The notes beneath the pieces are model-generated. The model was not told the DNA's origin and searched no databases. It was given only the letters and a program-made list of their open reading frames with translations. 60,774 nt of DNA. Source: an uncultured Schlesneria sp. (GTDB lineage: Bacteria > Planctomycetota > Planctomycetia > Planctomycetales > Planctomycetaceae). Location of the stretch: the NCBI GenBank assembly GCA_903834925.1, contig CAILLA010000086.1, positions 1-60,774 of the forward strand, written 5' to 3'. Shown one piece after another: positions 54,013 through 60,774 of this stretch; the stretch's first letter is position 1; each line of letters opens with the position of its first letter. The translations under genes were made by a program, and so were the position numbers.

Positions 54013-54446
54013 TGGCAAAGCAGACAATGTCCGCGGATCAAAATCTCGGTCACGTTGCCGACTTCCGTTACGGACTTGAGTGCCGATTTCGGAAAATCGA
54101 ATTTGTGAAGACAGGTGACACGACCACAATCAACGCAAATAAAATGGGCATGTTCGCAACCGTCGGGATGTGATGCATCACGCAGTTCAAATCGCCAGAC
54201 GTGGTCACCTAATTCCTTGCGTGTCACCAGTCCCGCCTCGACGAGTTCGGTTAGATTGCGCAGCACGGTGGCCTTGTCGATACCCATCGGAACCAGGTCG
54301 GCAGAAATCTCGGCGTGCGTTGAGGGCGAGTTCGCTCGTTGCAACCAATGCATTACGGCCAATCGAGCCGCTGTCGTTCGCAAACCGCAATCCGATAGCA
54401 GCTTCCGAGTTTTGGCAACTGTACCTGCCTCTGTGTTTAATGACAT
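54009..54446 (-). CDS. Fur-family metal- or redox-responsive repressor
   Basis: 145 residues. The winged-helix N-terminus has LRTTAARLAVMHWLQ and IDKATVLRNLTELVEAGLV. The metal region HPDGCEHAHFICVDCGRVTCL with final HCLLC supplies the two CxxC structural zinc pairs of Fur/PerR/Zur. The ATG at 54446 is preferred to a TTG at 54509. It is transcribed with mnmA (4-base overlap), an unusual partner. Whether it senses iron, zinc or peroxide is not readable. Confidence 0.85.
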   Translation of the reverse strand: MSLNTEAGTVAKTRKLLSDCGLRTTAARLAVMHWLQRANSPSTHAEISADLVPMGIDKATVLRNLTELVEAGLVTRKELGDHVWRFELRDASHPDGCEHAHFICVDCGRVTCLHKFDFPKSALKSVTEVGNVTEILIRGHCLLCQ

Positions 54447-54666
54447 CTTCAACCGTTCATGCAACTCGCAATTCGTCTCTTCCAGTAAAACAGAGAATAC
54501 CTTCCGCAATCAGGTAACGCCAATTCCAAGGGACAAATGGGAAACGCCGTGTATAATCTTTTCAAAACGGCACCGAACTAATGTGCCACGGCATCGGACT
54601 TCTTTGAAGTTGAAGCTCGACTCAATCAATCAAGTTTCAGGATTTTTCCCAAAGTAGCCATCATCG

Positions 54667-54803
54667 CTCCGCGTGATGAGCATGTGTCGAAAACGATTCA
54701 AACGTTACCTCATCCTCGGAACAGATACTTCGTTTGAATTCCTCATTTGAAAACATGCTGATTCGTATTCGCCTGGTTCTCGAAAAAGGCTCATCACGCG
54801 GAG
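54667..54803. repeat. Wide inverted repeat with 15-bp perfect arms
   Basis: CTCCGCGTGATGAGC (54667-54681) is the exact complement of 54789-54803. Inside, GATTCAAACG and CGTTTGAATT also face each other, so the 137-base region can fold as a long imperfect stem. The outer edges carry small CTCCG hairpins also seen near 50170. Confidence 0.55.
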
Positions 54804-54818
54804 AGGTTGTTAGTTTTT

Positions 54819-54877
54819 GTAGTGTGGGCTTTAGCCCGCACAAGATGTTGTGTAGCACGGGCTGAAGCCCATGCTAC
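54819..54877. repeat. Diverged copy of the GGGCTTTAGCCC palindrome
   Basis: GTAGTGTGGGCTTTAGCCCG faces CACGGGCTGAAGCCCATGCT and AC. It matches the family of the perfect palindrome at 11559-11617 but with several mismatches. Confidence 0.65.
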
Positions 54878-54950
54878 GGGTTGTGGCTTACCATTCTCAG
54901 CTTACAAAAACTGACAACCTCGGAGCGACGACGGCTGCGTTGGTCTGAGG

Positions 54951-55048
54951 CAAAGCCTCTCTGGAGTCTTCTCCGACGTAGTGTTTCCGCGTCGTAAACT
55001 TTTAGCCGATGAGCACTGCATGACCGTACTCGGTCATGCAGTGCTCAC
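54951..55048. repeat. BIME-like double-hairpin repeat, left unit decayed
   Basis: The right unit is intact (GAGCACTGCATGACCGTACT, CGGTCATGCAGTGCTC). The left unit keeps GGAGTCTTCTCCGACGTAGT but has lost its outer arm. It lies about 200 bases upstream of the SDR start. Confidence 0.65.
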
Positions 55049-55250
55049 GATTCCTCTCAATTGTCCCTGTTTTACCGTTGAAGAATCCTTCAACGGCATT
55101 GCTAACACGTGTGGACAAGACAATTCGGGTCAGTCGCATTAGGCTTGTCGGCAAATCCGCCAATGAGCGATTTGAAAACTTGCGGCAAAATGAGAAACGA
55201 AGGTCATTTCCAGCCGGGACCCCGCTTCTCAACATGAACAAGAGAATCGA

Positions 55251-56060
55251 ATGGACCTTCAATTACGAAATAAAGTCGCCGTCGTAACAGGCGGAGCAAG
55301 CGGTATCGGGCTTGCTTGTGCCACAGAACTGGCCCGTGAAGGTTGCCGAGTCGCCATCTGGGATGCCTCATCGAAAAGCGTCGACGCCGCTTCCAAGCTA
55401 AGCGCGGATTGCGGTGTTTCATCGCTAGGACTGACGGCCGATGTCAGCCGCCTGCAGGATGTGGAATCGGCCGCAAATCAGACGGAACAACAACTCGGGC
55501 CGATCGACCTGGTTGTTCATGCGGCAGCCGTTTCGTCTGGAAAATTTGGATTTCCATTCACGAATGTCGGTCCCGCCGATTGGAATCGGGTGCTCGACAT
55601 CAATATTTTAGGAATGGTCAACGTGGCACACGTGATCGCGCCACGTATGATTCCTCGATGCAGTGGTTCGATGATTTTCGTTGCTTCGGTCGCAGGCCAG
55701 ATTGGATCTCAAACCGATCCGCCGTACAGCGCAAGCAAAGCAGCGAACATCAATTTTGCCCAGTGCATGGCAAAGGACCTGGCTCGGCACGGAATTCGAG
55801 TGAACACAGTCTGCCCCGGAATGGTTCAAACGCCACTGAATCGGTCTGTCTGGCAAGCCTGGAATGATCAACAACCGCCGGAGCTTCAACGCAGCTATGA
55901 GGACTGGGCGAACGAAAAAGTCCGAAATGTGATTCCTTTAGGACGCTGGCAGCGGCCCGAAGATGTCGCCAATCTGGTGACGTTTCTCTCCTCTGACCGA
56001 GCCTCAGAGATGACCGGCCAGACCATCAACATCGACGGCGGGTTTGTTATGCACTGGTAA
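55251..56060 (+). CDS. Short-chain dehydrogenase/reductase
   Basis: 269 residues, classical SDR: TGGASGIG cofactor loop near residue 14, active-site YSASK with upstream catalytic Ser in FVASVAGQIG, and C-terminal PGMVQTPLN and DGGF. An Asp in AIWDASSKS after strand 2 points to NAD(H) preference. Substrate is unknown. AAGAGAA precedes the ATG. RidA and rhamnulokinase genes follow on the same strand, so a link to sugar catabolism is possible. Confidence 0.88.
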   Translation: MDLQLRNKVAVVTGGASGIGLACATELAREGCRVAIWDASSKSVDAASKLSADCGVSSLGLTADVSRLQDVESAANQTEQQLGPIDLVVHAAAVSSGKFGFPFTNVGPADWNRVLDINILGMVNVAHVIAPRMIPRCSGSMIFVASVAGQIGSQTDPPYSASKAANINFAQCMAKDLARHGIRVNTVCPGMVQTPLNRSVWQAWNDQQPPELQRSYEDWANEKVRNVIPLGRWQRPEDVANLVTFLSSDRASEMTGQTINIDGGFVMHW

Positions 56061-56166
56061 CCACAATTTTCACAGTGATCCCTACCCTCGATTCAGTATA
56101 TCAGTGCGAGCCTCATGGTTATGATGGCACCCCAATCGTTTCCCCGTGACCGAAAGGATTTTTTGA

Positions 56167-56631
56167 ATGAGTGCCGAAGCCCGCGTCGCCGAATTGCAAC
56201 TCGAACTTCCTCCAACTCCGAAACCGGGCGGGATTTATCATCCGGTCTTGATCGTGGGGAAGCTGGCATACGTCTCCGGACACGGTCCGCTGCGGGCTGA
56301 CGGTTCGATGATTACGGGAAAAGTCGGCGACACGATGACCGAGGCTGAAGCCTATCAGGCGGCACGTCAGGTTGGGCTGACGATGCTGGCGACTCTTCGT
56401 CGCGAACTTGGTTCACTCGATCGAATCGACCGGCTCGTGAAAACGCTCGGCATGGTGAATTCAACACCGGATTTCGGTAGCCACCCGCAAGTCATCAATG
56501 GCTTCAGCAATCTGATGGTCGAAATCTGGGGCGAGGTCAAAGGCCGAGGGGCACGCAGCGCCGTCGGTATGGGTTCACTTCCCGCGAACATCGCGGTCGA
56601 AGTTGAAACGATTTTTGAACTGGTCGATTGA
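56167..56631 (+). CDS. RidA/YjgF-family protein
   Basis: 154 residues. The Rid family core includes GKLAYVSGHGPLRADG, LRRELGSLDRIDRLVKTLGMVNS and a C-terminal RSAVGMGSLPANIAVEVE. The SLPANIAVEVE ending belongs to a Rid subgroup in which the usual catalytic Arg of RidA is not evident, so enamine/imine deaminase activity is uncertain. Confidence 0.85.
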   Translation: MSAEARVAELQLELPPTPKPGGIYHPVLIVGKLAYVSGHGPLRADGSMITGKVGDTMTEAEAYQAARQVGLTMLATLRRELGSLDRIDRLVKTLGMVNSTPDFGSHPQVINGFSNLMVEIWGEVKGRGARSAVGMGSLPANIAVEVETIFELVD

Positions 56632-56704
56632 TGACTTCAGGTACGAGATTGACTCAATTTTATGATCATTGATTCTTTAGATTAAATAGTAAGAAAGTTC
56701 GGAC

Positions 56705-58198
56705 ATGGCAGAACAAGTGTATCTGGCGATCGATTTGGGTGCAGAAAGTGGCCGCGTGATGGCGGGGATGTTTGATGGCCAGCACATTCGCCTGGAAGAA
56801 CTGCATCGATTTTCGAATGGACCCGTCAACGTCGCCGACACGATGCGCTGGGACCTGCTCAGATTGTGGTCACAGATCCAGGTCGGTCTCCAAAAGGCGG
56901 CGGCCCGGTTCGGACAGAACATCGTTTCAGTCGGGGTCGACACATGGGGCGTCGATTTCGTATTGCTGTCGAAGACAGGCGAAATGCTGGGACAGCCCTA
57001 TCACTATCGTGACGCAAGAACTCGCGGCGTCATGGAACACACATTCCAACGTGTTCCGCGAGCCGAAGTCTTTGCCAACACAGGCCTGCAGTTCATGGAG
57101 ATCAATTCGCTGTACCAGTTACTGGCCATGAACCAGACGAATCCGGCTCTTGTCGAAATGGCCGACAAGTTCCTGATGATTCCGGACTTCTTTCATTGGC
57201 TGCTGTCGGGGAGTCGAGTCGTCGAGTTCACCAATGCAACCACTTCGCAAATGTATCATCCGACAAATCGGAACTGGTCGATCGATATGTTGCGAAAGCT
57301 CGGCCTTCCGACGCAGATGTTCCCCGAAGTTGTCGCCCCAGGGACGAAGCTAGGCCGATTGCGTGAAGATGTCGCCAGGCGAGCCGGCTTGCCTCGCCTA
57401 GAAGTCGTCGCCCCTGCAACTCATGACACTGGTGCCGCAATCGCTGCCGTTCCAACGGAACGAACGGGGTCAGCGAACTGGGCCTACATCAGTTCCGGGA
57501 CGTGGTCGCTGATGGGTCTCGAATTGCCCCATGCGGTTCTGACACAGCGGGCACTGGAACTGAACGTCACCAACGAAGGTGGTATCGATGGCACGTACCG
57601 ACTGCTCAAGAACATCATGGGCTTGTGGCTGGTTCAGGAATGTCGCAAATCGTTCGAACGAAGCGGTTCGGCTTATGACTACGGGTTGCTGGCCCAGGTT
57701 GCTCGCGATGCCAGACCGTTCCGAGCCTTCGTCGATCCCGATTCCCCCGCGTTCCTGGCCCCACATGACATGCCCGAAGCGATTCGAGACTGGTGCCGCC
57801 AAACGAATCAAGAAATTCCCGATACCGACGGAGGCCTGATCCGCTGTGCTCTGGAAAGCCTGGCGCTCAAGTATCGAATGGTCCTCGGCTGGCTCGAAGA
57901 ATTGTCTGGTGAGAAGACCGAAGTGATCCATATCGTCGGTGGTGGGACCCAGAACGAACTTCTGAATCAATTCACTGCCAACGCCACAGGCCGACCGGTC
58001 ATTACCGGTCCGGTCGAAGCCACGGCACTTGGCAACGTGCTGGTCCAGGCACGAACCAGCGGTTCGGTCGGCTCGCTTGGCCAGATCCGGGACATCGTCC
58101 GCGCCTCATCGACGATGCAACGGTACGAACCGCAGAACACAGAGCAATGGAACGACGCCTACGGACGATTTCTCGATCTGGTGAAACGGGCAAAATAG
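56705..58198 (+). CDS. rhaB: Rhamnulokinase
   Basis: 497 residues, FGGY sugar-kinase family, phosphorylating L-rhamnulose to rhamnulose 1-phosphate. Features are [50 protein letters not shown] and [16 protein letters not shown]-domain motifs are [31 protein letters not shown] and [10 protein letters not shown]. The rhamnulokinase pattern is clearer than glycerol kinase. rhaA and rhaD are not in the window. Confidence 0.9.
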   Translation: MAEQVYLAIDLGAESGRVMAGMFDGQHIRLEELHRFSNGPVNVADTMRWDLLRLWSQIQVGLQKAAARFGQNIVSVGVDTWGVDFVLLSKTGEMLGQPYHYRDARTRGVMEHTFQRVPRAEVFANTGLQFMEINSLYQLLAMNQTNPALVEMADKFLMIPDFFHWLLSGSRVVEFTNATTSQMYHPTNRNWSIDMLRKLGLPTQMFPEVVAPGTKLGRLREDVARRAGLPRLEVVAPATHDTGAAIAAVPTERTGSANWAYISSGTWSLMGLELPHAVLTQRALELNVTNEGGIDGTYRLLKNIMGLWLVQECRKSFERSGSAYDYGLLAQVARDARPFRAFVDPDSPAFLAPHDMPEAIRDWCRQTNQEIPDTDGGLIRCALESLALKYRMVLGWLEELSGEKTEVIHIVGGGTQNELLNQFTANATGRPVITGPVEATALGNVLVQARTSGSVGSLGQIRDIVRASSTMQRYEPQNTEQWNDAYGRFLDLVKRAK

Positions 58199-58217
58199 GA
58201 AAGATTGAAGCTCGGCT

Positions 58218-58251
58218 TTCCACTGCTTTGGAGTCTTCGGAAAAGCAGTGG
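58218..58251. repeat. Single hairpin unit of the BIME-like family
   Basis: TTTCCACTGCTTTGGAGTCT, then TCGGAAAAGCAGTGG, is one unit placed just after rhaB, where it could act as its terminator. Confidence 0.5.
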
Positions 58252-58827
58252 CTTCTCCTTTGGCCGGTCCAAGAGCTCCGTATAACCCCAGGCGGTCAAA
58301 AAGTAACACCCAAAGAAGGCGAGAGGCCGGTACGCTGCGGGCAACGTACCGGCCTGTGTAGGCGGAAAGTCGAGGTGTGGTGTAGGCGGGTGCTTGGCCT
58401 GTCTCCCTCAGGCCGGCAGGATGTATGAATCTCGAACTACCGAAGGGTAGTTGCGTGAATCACTTGGGTGATTGTTCACTCCGATGCTGTGTAAAGCAGT
58501 CGGCGTGCCAAAAGAGTATTTCTTGAAAGAATTTTTCGCCGAACTGCGAATACCCCTGAAAAACAGCCTGTTTTCAAAGGGGAACCGCTGGGGCATGCCG
58601 TAACCGTTGTTTTGGACGCCGCCGAATTGTAACGCTTACAAGCATTCTCGATTGAAAAAGTTGCAAAAGGAGAGTGCGGCGTTGCCTGAAAACGGGGACA
58701 GACCTCCGGCCAGAAGAGCGGGTGCCGACGGCGAACAGAGCGGGAGGGGCGAGGCTGGCCGGATGAAACCGACGAGCTTCATACAAAAAATGTGATGCCT
58801 TAGGCCTAAGTAGGGTCGAAACGCAGG

Positions 58828-58927
58828 GTGCCACGGTTTTGGAGTCTTCGACAAGGCCGTGCCTTCATGGTTCGACACCGTGGTCCGAAGAGCACGGCTT
58901 TAACCGAAGACGGTAAAACCGTGGCAC
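58828..58927. repeat. BIME-like double-hairpin repeat with changed stems
   Basis: Bounded by GTGCCAC and GTGGCAC. The stem base is CACGG/CCGTG instead of CACTGC/GCAGTG, in both hairpins, while GGAGTCTTC and CCGAAGACGG in the tips stay. The paired changes are what selection for structure would leave. Confidence 0.8.
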
Positions 58928-59018
58928 CCATTTTCGTGACTTTCTGTTCTTAAAGAAGATTGCCCCATTAACCTAAACATCCCGACCTCACGTCGTTTCA
59001 TCAGGACTGACTGATGCC

Positions 59019-59870
59019 TTACTTCAGGACAGTATCCGCCAGCCATTCTTCCAGTCGTGACGGCCAGCGAGCGGCGGCTCCTTTGTTCGCATTGCGGACT
59101 CCGAATCCGTGTCCGGCGGCAGAATAGATATGCAGTTCGGCCGGGACCCCCGCTTCCTTAAACTTCAAATAGGCTTCGGCCATCCCATGCGAAATATCCT
59201 TGCGGTCTCCGTATCCGCACACGATGAACGCTTGGGGCATTCCCTTGGTAACGGCAATTCGATCGGATTTGCCGGGATAAATCAGACATTGAAAATCGGG
59301 CCGAGCACTCTCTTTGTCGACGTCGTCCGAGGCGGCGGGATCTCCCATGCCTTCCTGCATTGCAGCGAGGAATGCGAGTTCCCCACCTGCTGAAAAACCG
59401 AGAGCTCCGATTCGCTTGGGATTCACATGCCAGGCCTTCGCCTGGTTTCGAACCAGCCGAATCGCCCGCTGCATGTCGGCAACCGCGTGTCCTTCGAGCG
59501 TGTAAGTCGAATCTTTCTCACGACAGAGTCGATATTTCAGAATAAAGGCCGCCACGCCATGTTCCGCCAGCCAATTGGCCAGATTATGCCCTTCATGGTC
59601 CATGCAAAGTTTGCTATGTCCGCCACCCGGAGCGATGACAATAGCCACACCATTCGCCTTGTCGGCATCTGGTAAATACGGGGTCAATGAAGGCTTATGG
59701 ACAGAGGTAATATTCCGCTCACCCGAGCCAGTCGTTTCCACAACTTCGTCCGCCGTTTTTCCCTCAGAACCGGGGGCACCATTCGGCCAGAGCAATATCG
59801 ATTGCGGTTCGGCGGCGAACAGCGTTTGAGCGAAACCAACGGTCAAGCAGACGGTCAAAAGTCGTAACAT
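59019..59870 (-). CDS. Secreted alpha/beta-hydrolase (acetyl-xylan-esterase-like)
   Basis: 283 residues from the ATG at 59870 (288 from 59885), with a signal peptide ending TLFAAEP. The fold is the BD-FAE/acetyl-xylan esterase type: LWPNGAPGSEG, IVIAPGGGHSKLCMDHEG (oxyanion region), nucleophile in GALGFSAGGELAF, Asp region in VCGYGDRKD and His in AAGHGFGVRN. It probably removes acetyl or feruloyl groups from plant polysaccharides. Confidence 0.85.
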   Translation of the reverse strand: MLRLLTVCLTVGFAQTLFAAEPQSILLWPNGAPGSEGKTADEVVETTGSGERNITSVHKPSLTPYLPDADKANGVAIVIAPGGGHSKLCMDHEGHNLANWLAEHGVAAFILKYRLCREKDSTYTLEGHAVADMQRAIRLVRNQAKAWHVNPKRIGALGFSAGGELAFLAAMQEGMGDPAASDDVDKESARPDFQCLIYPGKSDRIAVTKGMPQAFIVCGYGDRKDISHGMAEAYLKFKEAGVPAELHIYSAAGHGFGVRNANKGAAARWPSRLEEWLADTVLK

Positions 59871-60633
59871 CGAAATAATCTCCAAAGCGGTTCTAATCAG
59901 GGTTTCGTTCTAGAACTTGGTCGATTTCATTTGTCGGACGGATTTCGAAATTGCGGGAAATTCTTAAAGCAAACGTCGAGTGGCGTCGAGTCATCAAGGC
60001 TCAAAAAACGTCAATCATTCAACTCTTCGCGATCCAAAAAAAGTTGGCAGATTTGACTAAGTTCCGTATTTCATAGGCTTTTTTGCAGAGTTGAATTTGG
60101 CCAACTTGGCTAAGTTCTTTTCTTTTTCGTGCTTTCGTGATTGGTTTTCATCTTGAATTCGCGGAAAACAAAATCACCAGAAGGATCACGAAAGAATGAA
60201 AGCACGAAAAAATGCGGCCGTTCATGGTTCCAAGGAAATTGATGTCACAATTCGATCGAGTTTGCGTCCTATCATTCCTCCCAGGCGAGCCGAGGATGTG
60301 AATCCTCGGATTTCTTTGTCGGCAAGAAACGCCTCTAGGCATCTCACATGACCAGAATTCCCCCTTCCTGAATCCACTCACTCCGTTAAATCAAAAAGCG
60401 ACAACAATATTTTTTAGAAGATGCAGTTTGTCAAATAGAAAGTAATAGGTACATTCTTAACGTTTGGAAGGTGCTCAGCGCAGGTCCATCGGCTGCTTGG
60501 CGTGGGAGCCAAGGGGGTCGGGCAAGCTCGTCTTCGAGCACCCGCCCTGGATTTGGTCTGACGAGATATCGTCCCTTGAATGGGCATGGGAATCGGTTCC
60601 CGACACTTTGATTTTACCGCTTCAACAACCAAC
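59871..60633. other. Gene-free right-end stretch
   Basis: No convincing gene. It has an imperfect inverted repeat TTTTTCGTGCTTTCGTGAT (60124-60142) facing ATCACGAAAGAATGAAAGCA and CGAAAAA (60185-60211), and a weak direct repeat TTGGC..A.TTGACTAAGTTC near 60043 and 60097. It continues to the terminal repeat. Confidence 0.5.
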
Positions 60634-60669
60634 AAAATCACCCGAATCCGCAACGTGCAGATTCGGGTG
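60634..60669 (-). terminator. Hairpin plus T-run, inward-facing (right end)
   Basis: Mirror copy of the structure at 106-141: CACCCGAATC/GATTCGGGTG stem followed by ATTTT in the minus direction. Confidence 0.6.
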
Positions 60670-60774
60670 ACGGTCTTCAATTCGTCAGACAGATCGCACT
60701 ACTTCCAGACAAACGGTCTGTGAATCGGGTCGATCTGCTGACCATTTCGAAGGTCCTGGCAGGCGAAGATTCGT
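60634..60774. repeat. Right copy of exact 141-bp terminal inverted repeat
   Basis: Exact reverse complement of bases 1-141. Read inward (minus strand) it shows the same gene-end fragment with TAG at 60701-60699, then the hairpin and T-run. Both ends therefore point the same multi-copy 3' end into the window. Confidence 0.85.

Larger units (their letters stand above)
54447..55250. other. Gene-free, repeat-rich 804-bp stretch
   Basis: No convincing gene. It holds a degenerate hairpin unit near 54583-54620, a wide inverted repeat (54667-54803), a palindrome (54819-54877) and a double-hairpin element (54951-55048). It separates fur and the SDR gene, which read away from each other. A 65-residue frame at 54661-54858 on the minus strand is not convincing. 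Confidence 0.6.
58199..59018. other. Gene-free 820-bp stretch with several hairpins
   Basis: No gene seen between convergent rhaB and the esterase gene. It contains a hairpin unit at 58218-58251, GGCCGGTACG facing CGTACCGGCC near 58322-58352, AACTACC/GGTAGTT near 58435, and the double-hairpin element at 58828-58927. Confidence 0.6.

Noticed and set aside
60440-60560. Possible tRNA or other structured RNA in a GC-rich stretch with several small hairpins
   Set aside because: No acceptor stem, anticodon arm or T-arm consensus could be fitted.
1-60774. Linear plasmid or phage with terminal inverted repeats
   Set aside because: Housekeeping genes fill the window, no replication or capsid gene is seen, and the repeat length fits an assembly k-mer.

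Overview
The window looks like a chromosomal piece of a Planctomycetes bacterium (order Planctomycetales; I cannot name the genus). The evidence is a set of families largely typical of that phylum: DUF1501, PSCyt1-DUF1549-DUF1553 and DUF1559 proteins, three DUF1573 proteins, a squalene-cyclase-like repeat protein with a CxxCH haem motif, and many secreted sugar- and lipid-related enzymes. Housekeeping genes (glycyl- and tyrosyl-tRNA synthetases, ribosomal protein L28, gatC, mnmA) argue against a plasmid or phage. The first and last 141 bases are exact inverted copies of each other. This looks like an assembly stop in a multi-copy element, not a biological telomere.

Layout. 0.15-5.7 kb (minus strand): haem/repeat protein, serine hydrolase, glycyl-tRNA synthetase, Gfo/Idh/MocA oxidoreductase. 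6.4-10.4 kb (plus): two DUF1573 proteins, cysK, rpmB, gatC. 10.4-14.4 kb: small zinc ribbon, STAS protein, coiled-coil zinc-ribbon protein, membrane phosphoesterase, membrane protein. 14.4-19.9 kb (minus): secreted repeat protein, DUF1501 and PSCyt1-DUF1549-DUF1553 operon. 20.2-23.6 kb: TIM-barrel epimerase and membrane protein, two FKBP-type isomerases, small lipoprotein.

23.8-36.8 kb is the most interesting part. Thirteen consecutive minus-strand genes all look like stress, dormancy or energy functions. They run from a three-BON protein through a general-stress protein, Dps, TspO, a DksA/TraR zinc finger and a DUF1573 protein into a tight seven-gene operon: kaiC, kaiB, kaiB, hybrid histidine kinase, response regulator fused to an MpsC (DUF2294) domain, phosphoketolase xfp, and a 67-residue membrane protein. 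No kaiA is present. kaiC and the BON gene each have a terminator-like hairpin with the same 11-bp base stem just before their ribosome binding region. The BON and DksA-like genes share a further leader block. kaiC seems to start at an AUU codon. I infer a KaiBC-type energy or timing sensor that signals by phosphorelay and is transcribed together with fermentative/overflow carbon metabolism.

37-60 kb holds ordinary planctomycete genes: DUF1501, a thioredoxin-TPR protein, a CPBP protease, tyrS, a response regulator with a ceramidase-like protein, DUF1559, a sugar epimerase, a BatA/VWA protein, a glycosyltransferase, a glycoside-hydrolase-like protein, fur-mnmA, an SDR, RidA, rhamnulokinase and an esterase.

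Intergenic DNA is rich in structured repeats. One family is built from two inverted hairpin units with loops TCTT and AAGA (a BIME-like element, about ten full, degenerate or half copies), and its stems vary while keeping base pairing. Other families are a 28-bp-arm palindrome, a GTCTCCTGACCCC family on both sides of the DUF1559 gene, and a GGATGAA palindrome that sits in frame inside the phosphoketolase gene.
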